A stretch of DNA of 53,040 nt from Hyphococcus sp. (GCA_028289605.1 JANQON010000013.1:1-53040), one strand, 5' to 3'. Positions 15,201 to 23,808 are shown, counted from the first letter of the stretch. Notes: generated by a model from the sequence alone, not told the origin. A program made the numbers and translations.

Positions 15201-17360
15201 CTATTCAGACAACTCGTCTTGGCCGTCGCGGCGACGTTGCCAAGCGTCGAGAAATACATCGACAATCGCTTGCTTTTCTTCTGACAAAGTTCCGCCTTTT
15301 TGCAGCCGCTCCAGACCAGAGCGAAATGCAGCAAGGTCGATTACGTCCACATTTTCATCGATTTGAGCGCGGATGGTGCGTGTGGCGACATTATCGCCAA
15401 GACCAAACATGCCGATGCCTTGCGACCATGATTCACCGGTAAAGGCTTTCGCAAAAATTACCAATGCGTCGTCATCATCCATCAGCGGATCGGTCCAAGC
15501 TCTGATCTCCCCAACATCACCATCCAGAAAACCTCGCCACATAAAGAGAATTGAAATGAGGTCTTGATGATGAAGCAATGACCCATCATTGGAGGCCACG
15601 CGAATAGCATTTAATGCCCGGTCAACAAATCCCGGAATGACATCTTCCCGTGTCAAACAGTCTTCCTCGCGTTGGGGCCGGTCTTTTTTCTCAGAGTAGT
15701 CGTCTTTCGCTGAATGAACGAAATCTACCAGCCACCCTAGCGATGCTTGTTTTATCGTGGACATATACAGTCGTGATTTTTCGTCGAGCGTATATCCCTC
15801 TGTAAGTCGGCGTATCAACCAATGATAGCGAAGTGTAGTATTGCCCATCCCCATCATTCCGCGGTCCTTGTCGATATCCAAGTCTATATCGTCGTGGATT
15901 TCGAACAAAGCGCCTAGAAGAGGTTCGACCTTATCCTTTTCTATTTTCTTCGCGTGTGTGTTTAGTTCATCTAGTAAGACCGGCACCATTGATGTGCCCG
16001 TCCGTCTTTTCATGGTTGCTGCTTCTAGAAATGTTTTTTGAATAAACTCGCAGTCATCCGCACGCTCAATAAGTTCCGATATTCGCTCCATCGAAAGCGC
16101 TTCGCTGCTCAGTGATAGTCGAAAATACGTATCGAAATGCGCTTCTATACAAATCCGACGTTCCGCATCCCACGATGAACGCCATTCAGGCCCGTACCCC
16201 ATTTCTTCTAGGCGCGGGAATAGGCGTTGAAGAGCCAATTTAGCAGTGTCATGATTTTTCTCATCGACATCACGCAAGAACAAACTAAACCGCTCATCAT
16301 CCCTCGGATCGCCTCTATCATTGCGATCTCTGCTCCCGCATAGGCCAGCTCTGTTTGAACGTATTTTGTGGAAGAGCGATGGCTCGTACAACCTGATGGT
16401 TTCTAGCGCGATAAAATCGGCCAGAGATATTTCATCCGCTATGGCGGGCCAGGTTACGCTTATAGCGTTTTGAAAACGTGCCACATGCCTCGGCGTCGTC
16501 AAATAAGGCGCTACGACATCATGAAAAACATTCAAAATGCGCTTAACTTGTGTCTCATCAGGCGCGCCACAAATTTTTTCGATGGATGTCAAAATCGCAT
16601 GGTTGAGATCGGTCCGCAGCGGCGGAGGCAGCTCAAAACTTGCCTGAACGATTTTTTCGAGAAAGTGCGGGCCTTCCGACGGATATCGCTCTTTTACAGC
16701 TTTCTCGGCTAATTCCCGGTCAAAAACCAGCAGGTACATAACATTAGGCAATCGGCCTACAGATTTCACGAGCCGGAAAATTGCAAGCGCCTCATCAGGG
16801 CTGAGCCGGTCAATATCATCAATAATGATTAGAAAGCGGCGGTCTTCTTCTTCAAGTATCTTCGCCAGTTCAAGAAACGTTTTTTCAACGGTTGCGCCTT
16901 CAGGAAAGAAGCGCTTCGCAAAAGAAAGACCCGCACCAGTTACAGCCGCCCATGCGCCGATCGGAGTAAATGCCGCTGCTGCGCCGACTACGGGCCCAGC
17001 CTGCAACAATCCACGGCCCAAGTTTGGAACAAGGTCTTTGACTTTGTCTGCCAGTGTATCGTTCAATATCGCATTCAGGTTTTGCAAAAATGCGAGCGCC
17101 AATGCTTCCTCGCCGCGATACCACCAACACTTAAAATCTGATATGACCAGCGTACTATCTTTTGCTTTTTCAAGTTCTCCACGAATGAGATTTACCGTAC
17201 TGCTTTTCCCGGAACCCCATGCCCCGCTTAGCGCGATTGTTGTGCCAATGGGTGATTGAATATTACGAATACTCTTCGCTAACGACGCTGCAAATGGCAA
17301 CATTCCATATTGATCGTCTTCTGGCGTTTCGATTGGGCTGTCATTAAAATAGTTCGTCAC
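15201..17360 (-). CDS. KAP family P-loop NTPase
   Basis: This 719-residue protein starts with GTG (AAGGAAA 6 nt before). It has Walker A at 46-54 (GAWGSGKSS), then an inserted hydrophobic Ala/Gly-rich segment at about 117-150 that may be two membrane helices, and Walker B at about 176-184 (FLIIIDDIDRL), followed by DEALAIFRLVKSVGRLPNVM, as in KAP NTPases of the STAND-like group. The C-terminal 400 residues are helical and not recognised. KAP NTPases are membrane-associated and appear repeatedly in bacterial anti-phage gene clusters. It sits between the three-Cys pair and an unknown gene, all leftward. Confidence 0.92.
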   Translation of the reverse strand: MTNYFNDSPIETPEDDQYGMLPFAASLAKSIRNIQSPIGTTIALSGAWGSGKSSTVNLIRGELEKAKDSTLVISDFKCWWYRGEEALALAFLQNLNAILNDTLADKVKDLVPNLGRGLLQAGPVVGAAAAFTPIGAWAAVTGAGLSFAKRFFPEGATVEKTFLELAKILEEEDRRFLIIIDDIDRLSPDEALAIFRLVKSVGRLPNVMYLLVFDRELAEKAVKERYPSEGPHFLEKIVQASFELPPPLRTDLNHAILTSIEKICGAPDETQVKRILNVFHDVVAPYLTTPRHVARFQNAISVTWPAIADEISLADFIALETIRLYEPSLFHKIRSNRAGLCGSRDRNDRGDPRDDERFSLFLRDVDEKNHDTAKLALQRLFPRLEEMGYGPEWRSSWDAERRICIEAHFDTYFRLSLSSEALSMERISELIERADDCEFIQKTFLEAATMKRRTGTSMVPVLLDELNTHAKKIEKDKVEPLLGALFEIHDDIDLDIDKDRGMMGMGNTTLRYHWLIRRLTEGYTLDEKSRLYMSTIKQASLGWLVDFVHSAKDDYSEKKDRPQREEDCLTREDVIPGFVDRALNAIRVASNDGSLLHHQDLISILFMWRGFLDGDVGEIRAWTDPLMDDDDALVIFAKAFTGESWSQGIGMFGLGDNVATRTIRAQIDENVDVIDLAAFRSGLERLQKGGTLSEEKQAIVDVFLDAWQRRRDGQDELSE

Positions 17361-17566
17361 AGTTTTTCCTTATTATTTTTTCCAACCATAACCCAAAATA
17401 TTCCGTATTCGTACATTAAACTGAACTACGCATCCGAATCGCATTGGACCGGGGTGTTGTAAACCAAATACGCCAATTTTACCTTAGCCGTTCGCCTCCA
17501 TCCTTGGCGCAAATTTTCTGAAATTGCTCGAGATCCAAAAAACAGGTAATGAGAACATTGGCATTG
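17361..17566. other. Intergenic region upstream of the KAP NTPase
   Basis: This 206-bp AT-rich gap separates the KAP gene from the stop of the 227-residue gene. No small coding frame with protein character and no clear hairpin terminator was found. Confidence 0.4.
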
Positions 17567-18250
17567 TTAGACTTTCAAAGGGCCGAACATGCCTGAATAG
17601 GTGATGGCCTCGTAGACTTTCTTCATTGTCTGGCCCGCTTCTTGATCCAAAAAAATTGAAGATCGTTTGCCACACGGTTGCCCAAGAAGGTACGGGCGCA
17701 TGGTCTCCCACGTCTCGCCGAGTTCACTTCTTCTCCAACACGGCACTTCCTGTTCCAGCATAAGCCCAATAGCTACATCTTTAGAAATAGTGCGATCCAT
17801 TGGCATTGGCCGATGCCATTCGCACACCACCAGAATTGGGTCTGTATTCTCATGGTAGAGCGGTTTCTTGATATGCTTTGCCGTAATTTCAGCCACGTGG
17901 CTATATCGTTCGTATGCGTCGCTATCCCTTAGTTTATCAACAGAGTCGATTATTGGTTGACCGCTGTGATACGGGCAACTCAAAAACCCGTTTGCAAAAT
18001 ATACCGTATGGTCAAGTCCCTCATAGCCACATTCAGTGCTAGGATAGGTTACGGGGTACTCATCATCATGAGCGCAAACTAAAGGATGCCAGCTAGGATA
18101 ATTGTCGACGACAGGTCCGAGTTTGACTGTCAAATCGTCTATATAGTCCTTGAGTCTTCGTTGTTCATTGTTCGGAAGTTCATTTGGGATGAGATATCTT
18201 ACTGCTCTCTCAAACCCTTCTTCCATTGCTTCATTTCGCCGAAAAGCCAT
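17567..18250 (-). CDS. Unrecognised cargo protein, 227 residues
   Basis: The start at 18250 has GGAG 9 nt upstream; six more codons are open above it. It is a soluble protein with several Cys and His residues in order (HPLVCAHDDEYP, STECGYEG, FLSCPYHSG, VVCEWHRPMP, VPCWRR), suggesting a metal-stabilised fold. I recognise no family. It lies upstream of the KAP NTPase on the same strand, 206 bp away, so it may be a separate unit in the same cargo block. It is AT-rich like its neighbours. A role in defence would be inferred from neighbours only. Confidence 0.7.
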   Translation of the reverse strand: MAFRRNEAMEEGFERAVRYLIPNELPNNEQRRLKDYIDDLTVKLGPVVDNYPSWHPLVCAHDDEYPVTYPSTECGYEGLDHTVYFANGFLSCPYHSGQPIIDSVDKLRDSDAYERYSHVAEITAKHIKKPLYHENTDPILVVCEWHRPMPMDRTISKDVAIGLMLEQEVPCWRRSELGETWETMRPYLLGQPCGKRSSIFLDQEAGQTMKKVYEAITYSGMFGPLKV

Positions 18251-18363
18251 TGCTCGATACTCCAACACAATATAGACAATTTACGCATAAAAATGCAAAG
18301 TCATGCGTAAGTCAAGCTTTTTGTGTTTTTGCGTTCTCTTGAGCACAAGAAACACTGGCGCGT

Positions 18364-18378
18364 CCGGCATTCTGCCGG
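18364..18378. repeat. Hairpin 1: CCGGCA-TTC-TGCCGG
   Basis: Perfect 6-bp stem with a 3-nt loop, followed by GCGGGCTCT. Confidence 0.7.
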
Positions 18379-18437
18379 GCGGGCTCTCGTGAACCGAGCC
18401 AGCAAGCTGTCTCGGCCATCCGGCTTCGATCCCTCGC

Positions 18438-18465
18438 GCGGACACAGTCCGCCGCTTTGCGGCGG
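18438..18465. repeat. Hairpins 2 and 3, overlapping
   Basis: GCGGAC-ACA-GTCCGC (18438-18452) and CCGCCGC-TTT-GCGGCGG (18449-18465) share four bases, so only one can form at a time. The second is followed on the plus strand by GCTCTTTCTTTT, which would make it a fair rightward terminator. Confidence 0.7.
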
Positions 18466-18478
18466 GCTCTTTCTTTTC

Positions 18479-18499
18479 GTTTGAAGAACCGTTTCAAAC
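18479..18499. repeat. Hairpin 4: GTTTGAA / TTCAAAC
   Basis: Perfect 7-bp arms around a 7-nt loop (GAACCGT). Confidence 0.65.
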
Positions 18500-18559
18500 C
18501 CTCCAAAGCAGGAACGGAGCGAGAGGTGCAATCGGTTTCTGTCGTCTGCGGCTGAAAAG

Positions 18560-18581
18560 CGGCCTTTGATGGTGAAGGCCG
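18560..18581. repeat. Hairpin 5: CGGCCTT / AAGGCCG
   Basis: Perfect 7-bp arms with an 8-nt loop, about 30 bp downstream of the mobA stop on its transcript. It may protect or end the mob transcript, though no T run follows directly. Confidence 0.6.
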
Positions 18582-18612
18582 ATTTCATCCCATCCGAAGC
18601 AGAAACCTAACA

Positions 18613-19875
18613 TTACAAGCGTAATGATCGGCGTTGACGTCGCCGGGGCGGCGGTTCGGGGCCGCGTCCAAGGCGCAAGTAGTGACCCGCATCACGGCGC
18701 AGGCCGCGCAAGAGGTCCGCCTGCCGCTTTCGCAGCGCTTTGATTTTGGTTTGGAGAATGCGCCTTTCTTTTAGCTGGCTTTCCACCATTGTTTGGCGTT
18801 CGCGCCCGTCGCGCCGCTGCGCTTTGGCGGCTTCGGCAGCATTGATCTTCTTAATTTGCCCGTGCTGGCCCGTGATGCGGTCCCATAGGCCGCGCAGCCC
18901 TTTTCGGAAGCGCGCCGAGCGGGTCTTGGCTTCCGTTTCTTCTCGTATGCGCTGCTTTTCACGCAAACCTTTCCGCGCGGCCTGATGGTGTCCGGTCATG
19001 ACGGCTTTCTGATGATCGAAAACGGCCTTGCCTTGTTTGATTGAAGCGCGAGCGTCTTCGATATGGTGTTTCAGGGCAGGGGTCATGCGGTCCCCGATGG
19101 CGCGCTTGGCGTCTTCAACATTACGGAGATTGTCGGGGTCGCCAAGTCGGGCACGAACCTCTTTCGCCTTGATGCCGAGCGCACGCGAAAGCGAATAAAC
19201 CTCACCCTGATAGTCGAGGATCACAAAGCCACGCCTGTCACCGCGCGCCAGCCAGAAGCCGCGCGCTTTCAAGGCATGCTCGAAACTAGCGCGACTATCG
19301 GATGCGGCCCAGCAATCCTGCACGGTTTGCTTCAACTCGCGCGGATCAATGCCTAAGCGTTTGGCTTGTTGCCATTCGGCCAAAGTGAAATTCGTTGGAT
19401 CGCGCAGCGCCGGACTTTCGAGTCCGCGCGGCATCTTCCAGTCATGCTCAAGATATAGTTCGCGGGATATGTCCGTCAGCTTGCGCTTGAAATGCGAAAG
19501 CTGGCGCGCCTTCATCTCATCCGCGTCTATCCGCGACCACACCGCATGAGCGTGACGCCTGCCTTCTTTTTCATGAAAAACGATGGCGCGGGGTTGGTCA
19601 TTCAGGCCAAGTTTTTGCTCAATTTCGTCAATGGCCTTTTCGAAGGCTTCGACAGGGACGTTTTCGGCTTCCGGCGGATTCAAGGAGAGTGAAAACAGAT
19701 ATTGTTGGCATTTCGTGCCACGCGAAATGGCATGCGCCTCTTTGAACGCCATCGCCAGCGTATCCGAGGCGAAACCGCGAATTTCGTGAATCTCGACATG
19801 CTCATTCTCATCGGTGCGCATTAGATGCGCCGCCAAATCCTGACCGCCGCCGCGCTGTGAGCCCTTGAGGATCAT
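18613..19875 (-). CDS. mobA: Relaxase / mobilization nuclease MobA
   Basis: This 420-residue protein opens MILKGSQRGGGQDLAAHLMR, typical of the relaxase/mobilization nuclease domain family. The metal-binding His motif is at about 106-114 (GRRHAHAVWSRID), where the enzyme would nick and covalently hold one DNA strand at the origin of transfer. After about residue 230 the protein is helical and highly basic (KGKAVFDHQKAVMTGHHQAA) and ends in Arg-rich sequence. Its ATG overlaps the mobC stop by 4 bp. Together with the coupling ATPase at 5.4-7.3 kb it makes the element mobilizable. The exact MOB class is not certain from sequence alone. Confidence 0.93.
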   Translation of the reverse strand: MILKGSQRGGGQDLAAHLMRTDENEHVEIHEIRGFASDTLAMAFKEAHAISRGTKCQQYLFSLSLNPPEAENVPVEAFEKAIDEIEQKLGLNDQPRAIVFHEKEGRRHAHAVWSRIDADEMKARQLSHFKRKLTDISRELYLEHDWKMPRGLESPALRDPTNFTLAEWQQAKRLGIDPRELKQTVQDCWAASDSRASFEHALKARGFWLARGDRRGFVILDYQGEVYSLSRALGIKAKEVRARLGDPDNLRNVEDAKRAIGDRMTPALKHHIEDARASIKQGKAVFDHQKAVMTGHHQAARKGLREKQRIREETEAKTRSARFRKGLRGLWDRITGQHGQIKKINAAEAAKAQRRDGRERQTMVESQLKERRILQTKIKALRKRQADLLRGLRRDAGHYLRLGRGPEPPPRRRQRRSLRL

Positions 19876-20270
19876 TCGCCTTCCTCCCGCAAACCAACGG
19901 CGGCGATGAGTTCGCGGCGCATCAGCTGAATATCAGTACAGGCGTTGTGCAGTTCTGCGATAAGCTCGGGCGTGACAGGCAGCGCCCCCATATTCGCAGC
20001 CTTGGCGATTTGGTTCAGGTTTGATGAGAGCCGCGACGCTCCAAGCGCTCCTAAAATCCGCCCAAGCGCCGCTTGATCCGCCGATGCTAGGCGGGGCTTT
20101 TTGCGGGTGGCTTTTCGCGGTGAGACTGCGTCACCGAACAACCGCTCCCTGATGTGGGCGGCGATTGGCCGCTTTCCGGCGTCCTGGTCCAGACGTGCCC
20201 GTTCCTCTGCTGTGAAGCGGATAGAAAAGGGGGCGGGGTGGCCTGTGGCGGTTGATGGAGCCTGCCTCAC
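19872..20270 (-). CDS. mobC: Mobilization accessory protein MobC
   Basis: This 132-residue protein starts at GTG. It has the MobC layout: FTAEERARLDQDAGKRPIAA near the N-terminus, a basic linker, and a helical C-terminal part with ALGASRLSSNLNQIAKAANM and TPELIAELHNACTDIQLMR. MobC proteins bind next to the origin of transfer and help the relaxase open the nick site. It is coupled to mobA downstream (ATGA) and to a short frame upstream (GTGA). Confidence 0.88.
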   Translation of the reverse strand: MRQAPSTATGHPAPFSIRFTAEERARLDQDAGKRPIAAHIRERLFGDAVSPRKATRKKPRLASADQAALGRILGALGASRLSSNLNQIAKAANMGALPVTPELIAELHNACTDIQLMRRELIAAVGLREEGE

Positions 20271-20383
20271 GATGACAGCTCCTCAAAATCAATGCCTTCG
20301 GCGTTTAGTGTGTGATTCCAATCTGCTAGGGTTTCAAAGAGCTGGTTCGAAGTTTCTTCGTCCAGTTCCACCACTTCTAACAC
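20267..20383 (-). CDS. Short frame coupled to mobC, possible gene remnant
   Basis: These 38 codons run from GTG (20383) to a TGA that overlaps the mobC GTG by 4 bp, the same junction style as mobC-mobA. The product is acidic and protein-like (VVELDEETSNQLFETLADWN). The frame stays open about 24 codons further upstream without an ATG, so this may be the 3' end of a gene cut at the element boundary, or a real very small protein. It has no visible ribosome site. Confidence 0.45.
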   Translation of the reverse strand: MLEVVELDEETSNQLFETLADWNHTLNAEGIDFEELSS

Positions 20384-20518
20384 ATTGAAGTAATCTGTCT
20401 GATCGTGTGCGGGGCGACCGCTGACGCTTCGCCGAAAGCGCCTTTTGATTCATTGTTCAAATAGCGTCGCCTCGGCTTTCGGCGCGTTCGTTCGTTACAA
20501 AGAACCGACGTAGTAAAG
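20384..20518. other. Right margin of the mobile element
   Basis: The base composition changes here from element to chromosome. A 10-bp inverted repeat, CGCCGAAAGC (20430-20439) and GCTTTCGGCG (20475-20484), encloses 35 bp. It lies directly upstream of the mob operon, a usual place for an origin of transfer. No copy of the tRNA-Tyr fragment is found here, so the exact end of the element is not visible. Confidence 0.45.
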
Positions 20519-20893
20519 TCAGGTCTTGGCGGCCTTCAATTCCTGGCACTCCTTAAAGAACTCCATCATCTTCTTGAACGCGCCGGAGACATAGGACTGG
20601 AAAACCGGCAGCTTGGAGAGGTCGCGATCATATCGCGCGGCCAAGGCGTCAACGATGCCATCCGAGTCCGTCATATATTCGCCCGGTTGCAGCTGAGCGG
20701 TCGGAAAGGTGACTTTTTCGACCTTGCTGTCCAATTCGGCGCGGATCGCGGTTTCCTCCGCGTCGCCCGGCGCGAATTCACGAACACTGAGCTCGTCTTG
20801 GAGGCCGGCTTCCAATGCGAACAGTTTCAGCTTCAGGCAGAATGGACAGTTTTGCTTCAGGTATAGGATCGGCTTGGCGGTTTCGTCAGTCAT
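20519..20893 (-). CDS. Glutaredoxin/GST N-terminal-like CPFC protein
   Basis: This 124-residue protein is taken from MTDETAKP; starts at 20908 and 20956 are open but less protein-like. The thioredoxin-fold active site C16-P-F-C19 lies in KPILYLKQNCPFCLKLKLFA, and a cis-Pro-like FPTAQLQPGEYMTDSDGIVD follows, as in glutaredoxins and GST N-terminal domains that bind glutathione. The C-terminal helix (FKKMMEFFKECQELKAAK) is short, so a full GST helical domain is lacking. A cytosolic disulfide or glutathione-linked reductase is likely. It is the first GC-rich host gene right of the element. Confidence 0.8.
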   Translation of the reverse strand: MTDETAKPILYLKQNCPFCLKLKLFALEAGLQDELSVREFAPGDAEETAIRAELDSKVEKVTFPTAQLQPGEYMTDSDGIVDALAARYDRDLSKLPVFQSYVSGAFKKMMEFFKECQELKAAKT

Positions 20894-21118
20894 CAGAAGG
20901 CCCTTCATTGCAAGCCCGCGTTGAACGGCCAAGCGAAAAACACCGCATCTACCCAAAACTTTGGCGTCGGTCTTCGCGGGGAAAGAGCGGAATATCCGTT
21001 ATTCCGTCCCTCATATCTTATCCGCCCGAAGCATGCTGTAAACGCCGCCTCCCAACGGATTTTGCCAGTCGAAATATGCAAGATCGGTTGTTGCGTAGCG
21101 TGATACGCGCGCCCGCGA

Positions 21119-22558
21119 TTATTTTCCGAGACCGCCGAACAGCGAATATTTTATGTCGAGATAGTCGTCGAGGCCGTATTTCGACCCTTCCTTGCCGACG
21201 CCGGAATCCTTGACGCCGCCGAACGGCGCCACCTCGGTTGAGACGAGCCCTTCATTGAGCCCGACCATGCCGTATTCGAGGCTTTCAGAGAGACGCCATG
21301 CGCGTCCGAGATCGCTGGTGTAGGCGTAACAGGCGAGGCCGTATTCGGTGTCGTTGGCGATGGCGATGGCCTCTTCTTCTGTTTCGAAACGAAAGAGCGG
21401 CGCCACGGGCCCGAATGTTTCTTCCCGGAAGATTTTCATGGAGCGGACGGCCTTGGTCAAAAGCGTCGGCTCAAAAAACGTTCCGCCCTTTTCGTGGCGC
21501 TTGCCGCCGAGGCGTATTTCCGCGCCGCCGCCGACCGCATCGGCGATGTGCTCCTCGACCTTGGCGACCGCCGCGTCGTCAATCAGCGGACCTTGCGTGA
21601 CGCCTTCCTGCGCGCCGTCGCCGACATTCAGGGCGCTGATGGCGGCGGCGAGCTTTTCCGCAAAGGCGTCATAAACGCCGGACTGAACGAGGATCCGGTT
21701 GGCGCAGACGCAGGTTTGTCCGGCGTTGCGAAATTTTGAAATCATCGCGCCCTCGACCGCGGCATCGAGATCCGCATCGTCAAAAACGATAAAGGGCGCG
21801 TTGCCGCCAAGCTCCATGGAGACGCGCTTCATCTGCGCGCCCGCCTGCGCCGCAAGCTGTTTGCCCACCGCCGTCGAGCCGGTGAAGGTGATCTTTCGGA
21901 GTTTCGGGTTTTCACACATTTCCGCGGCGATGTCCGACGCGCGCCCGGTGACGATGTTGACGACGCCCGGCGGGACGCCGGCTTCCTTTGCGAGATCGCC
22001 ATAGGCGAGCGCCGAATACGGCGTTTGCGACGCCGGTTTGACGACCATCGTGCAACCGGCCGCCATCGCCGCGGAGAGCTTGCGGGCGATCATCGAGCTT
22101 GGAAAATTCCAGGGCGTGATCGCGCCGACGACGCCGACCGGATGTTTCGTGACGACGATGCGCGTATCGGCAAAAGGCGAGGGGATGACGTCGCCGTAAA
22201 CCCGCCGCGCTTCTTCCGCGAACCATTTGAAGAATTTCGCGCCGCCGGCGATCTCGCCCTTCGCTTCGGTAAGGGGCTTGCCCATTTCTTCGGTCAGGAT
22301 CTCGCCAAGGGCTTGCCGGCGATCCATCATGCAGTCATGCAGGCGGAGCATCGTGCGCGCGCGGGCTTCCGCGCCGGCGTCGCGCCAGGCCGAAAACGCC
22401 TCATGGGCCGCATCGATAGCGCGCGCCGTTTCGGCGCGCCCGCAATTCGGAACGACGCCGATCGTCTTGCCGTTTGCCGGATTTACAACGGTGATGGTAG
22501 CGCCGTCGTCCGCGTCGACCCATGCGCCGCCAATATACGCCTGTTGCCGTTTCTTCAT
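21119..22558 (-). CDS. gabD: NAD(P)-dependent aldehyde dehydrogenase, succinate-semialdehyde type
   Basis: This 479-residue protein is taken from MKKRQQAYIGG; 50 upstream codons are open but carry no family sequence. It contains AITPWNFPSSMIARKLSAAM (cofactor side), FTGSTAVGKQLA, MELGGNAPFIV with the general-base Glu at about 247, and NAGQTCVCANR with the catalytic Cys at about 281. The extra Cys two residues later is common in GabD-type enzymes. It should oxidise succinate semialdehyde or a related aldehyde to the acid in the cytosol. The substrate is assigned from family likeness only. It is transcribed away from the yeiH-like gene. Confidence 0.88.
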   Translation of the reverse strand: MKKRQQAYIGGAWVDADDGATITVVNPANGKTIGVVPNCGRAETARAIDAAHEAFSAWRDAGAEARARTMLRLHDCMMDRRQALGEILTEEMGKPLTEAKGEIAGGAKFFKWFAEEARRVYGDVIPSPFADTRIVVTKHPVGVVGAITPWNFPSSMIARKLSAAMAAGCTMVVKPASQTPYSALAYGDLAKEAGVPPGVVNIVTGRASDIAAEMCENPKLRKITFTGSTAVGKQLAAQAGAQMKRVSMELGGNAPFIVFDDADLDAAVEGAMISKFRNAGQTCVCANRILVQSGVYDAFAEKLAAAISALNVGDGAQEGVTQGPLIDDAAVAKVEEHIADAVGGGAEIRLGGKRHEKGGTFFEPTLLTKAVRSMKIFREETFGPVAPLFRFETEEEAIAIANDTEYGLACYAYTSDLGRAWRLSESLEYGMVGLNEGLVSTEVAPFGGVKDSGVGKEGSKYGLDDYLDIKYSLFGGLGK

Positions 22559-22809
22559 CGATCGCTGCGCTCCATTGATGGCCCCAGTCATAGGGAAGAC
22601 TGGGGCGTTGGCAATAAAAACAGGGCGGGGCGTGCTGCGGCGCGGAAAGCCCCGCGTCCAATTGCCCGTTGCGCCCGCCCGGCAATAAATGCGAAGGCGG
22701 CGTCTCACGATGGGATTGGAAGCCTTATAACGCTTGTTCTGGATATGGTGAGCGCTGATCCGGGCGCGGGCTGGCGCAGCGGTGAGGAACCTGCGCGGAC
22801 GGAGGCGTC

Positions 22810-23808
22810 ATGACAATCGCCGCCGATGTGAACGGCATACGCGAAAGGGCGCAATTGCTGGCGCCGGGCGTCTTCATGGCGTTTACGATCGCCGCGGCTG
22901 CGACATTCCTGACGGAGCACTATGGCGCGCCGGTGATGCTGTTCGCCCTCCTTATCGGGATGGCGTTTCATTTTCTCAGTCAGGACGGACAGTGCGTTGA
23001 CGGCATTGAGTTTACCGCCTCGACCCTTCTGAAGATCGGCGTCGCCTTGCTCGGCGTGCGCGTGTCGTTTTCCGACCTTGCGAGCCTCGGTCCCGGTCCG
23101 GCCTTGTTGACCCCGGTGCTGATCGGCATGACCATCGGCGCCGGCGTTTTGATCAGTTCCCTGTTTGGGCGCCGATTGCGCTTCGGCCTGCTGACTGGCG
23201 GCGCGGTTGCGATCTGCGGCGCGTCGGCCGCGCTCGCGCTTTCGTCTGTCCTGCCCAAAAAGGAGGGCGGCGAGCGCGACACGCTTTTCGCCGTCATCGC
23301 CGTTACGACCCTTTCGACGATAGCGATGATCATTTACCCGATCATCTTCACGGCGCTCGGGTTTAACGACCAGCAGATCGGCTATCTGATTGGTGCAACC
23401 ATCCATGACGTGGCGCAGGTGATCGGCGCGGGCTACGCCGTCTCTGAAGACGCGGGCGCGGTTGCGACCTATGTGAAGATGATGCGCGTTGCGATGCTGC
23501 CGGTCGTTATTATTGTTCTGGCGCTCGCCTTTCGCAGCGATGCGAGCGCCGGCAAGTCGTCCTTTCCCTGGTTCGCCGCCGGATTTGCGGCTTTGCTGGC
23601 GCTGAACAGCAGCGGCGTCATTCCGCCCGTGCTTGTCAGTCTGATGACCGGGGCGTCGCAATGGCTGCTCGTGGCGGCGATCGCCGCGCTCGGCATGAAG
23701 ACGTCACTCAAAGCCATGGCCGATCTCGGGGCCGGCCATATCGGCGTCGTCGTCGCGGAGACTTTGGTCCTGCTTGGTATCGCGCTGGTCGCGGTTACGC
23801 TGATTTAG
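22810..23808 (+). CDS. YeiH family putative sulfate exporter
   Basis: This 332-residue polytopic membrane protein has about ten hydrophobic helices and a good ribosome site (GGAGG 7 nt before ATG). Family sequence includes LLKIGVALLGVRVSFSDLAS, GAVAICGASAALALSSVLP and QIGYLIGATIHDVAQVIGAG, which are conserved in the YeiH/UPF0324 family. Some members export sulfate or are linked to sulfur-compound breakdown, so export of an anion is the likely role; no sulfur gene lies nearby. It diverges from the aldehyde dehydrogenase, and the 250 bp between them must contain both promoters. Confidence 0.88.
   Translation: MTIAADVNGIRERAQLLAPGVFMAFTIAAAATFLTEHYGAPVMLFALLIGMAFHFLSQDGQCVDGIEFTASTLLKIGVALLGVRVSFSDLASLGPGPALLTPVLIGMTIGAGVLISSLFGRRLRFGLLTGGAVAICGASAALALSSVLPKKEGGERDTLFAVIAVTTLSTIAMIIYPIIFTALGFNDQQIGYLIGATIHDVAQVIGAGYAVSEDAGAVATYVKMMRVAMLPVVIIVLALAFRSDASAGKSSFPWFAAGFAALLALNSSGVIPPVLVSLMTGASQWLLVAAIAALGMKTSLKAMADLGAGHIGVVVAETLVLLGIALVAVTLI

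Larger units (their letters stand above)
18251..18612. other. Structured non-coding region between mobA and the cargo
   Basis: The gap contains five separate perfect inverted repeats: 18364-18378, 18438-18452, 18449-18465, 18479-18499 and 18560-18581. There is no credible gene. It lies downstream of mobA and upstream of the 227-residue gene. It could hold an origin of transfer, a structured RNA or terminators. Confidence 0.6.

Noticed and set aside
18312-18588. Short frames across the mobA-cargo gap
   Set aside because: They are explained by GC-rich hairpins; no ribosome sites or family sequence.
22025-22813. 262-residue plus-strand frame opposite the aldehyde dehydrogenase
   Set aside because: Antisense shadow in GC-rich DNA; composition is Arg/Ala/Gly-rich with no family sequence.
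22705-23661. 318-residue minus-strand frame opposite the YeiH gene
   Set aside because: Arg/His/Asp/Gln-rich antisense shadow of a membrane protein gene.
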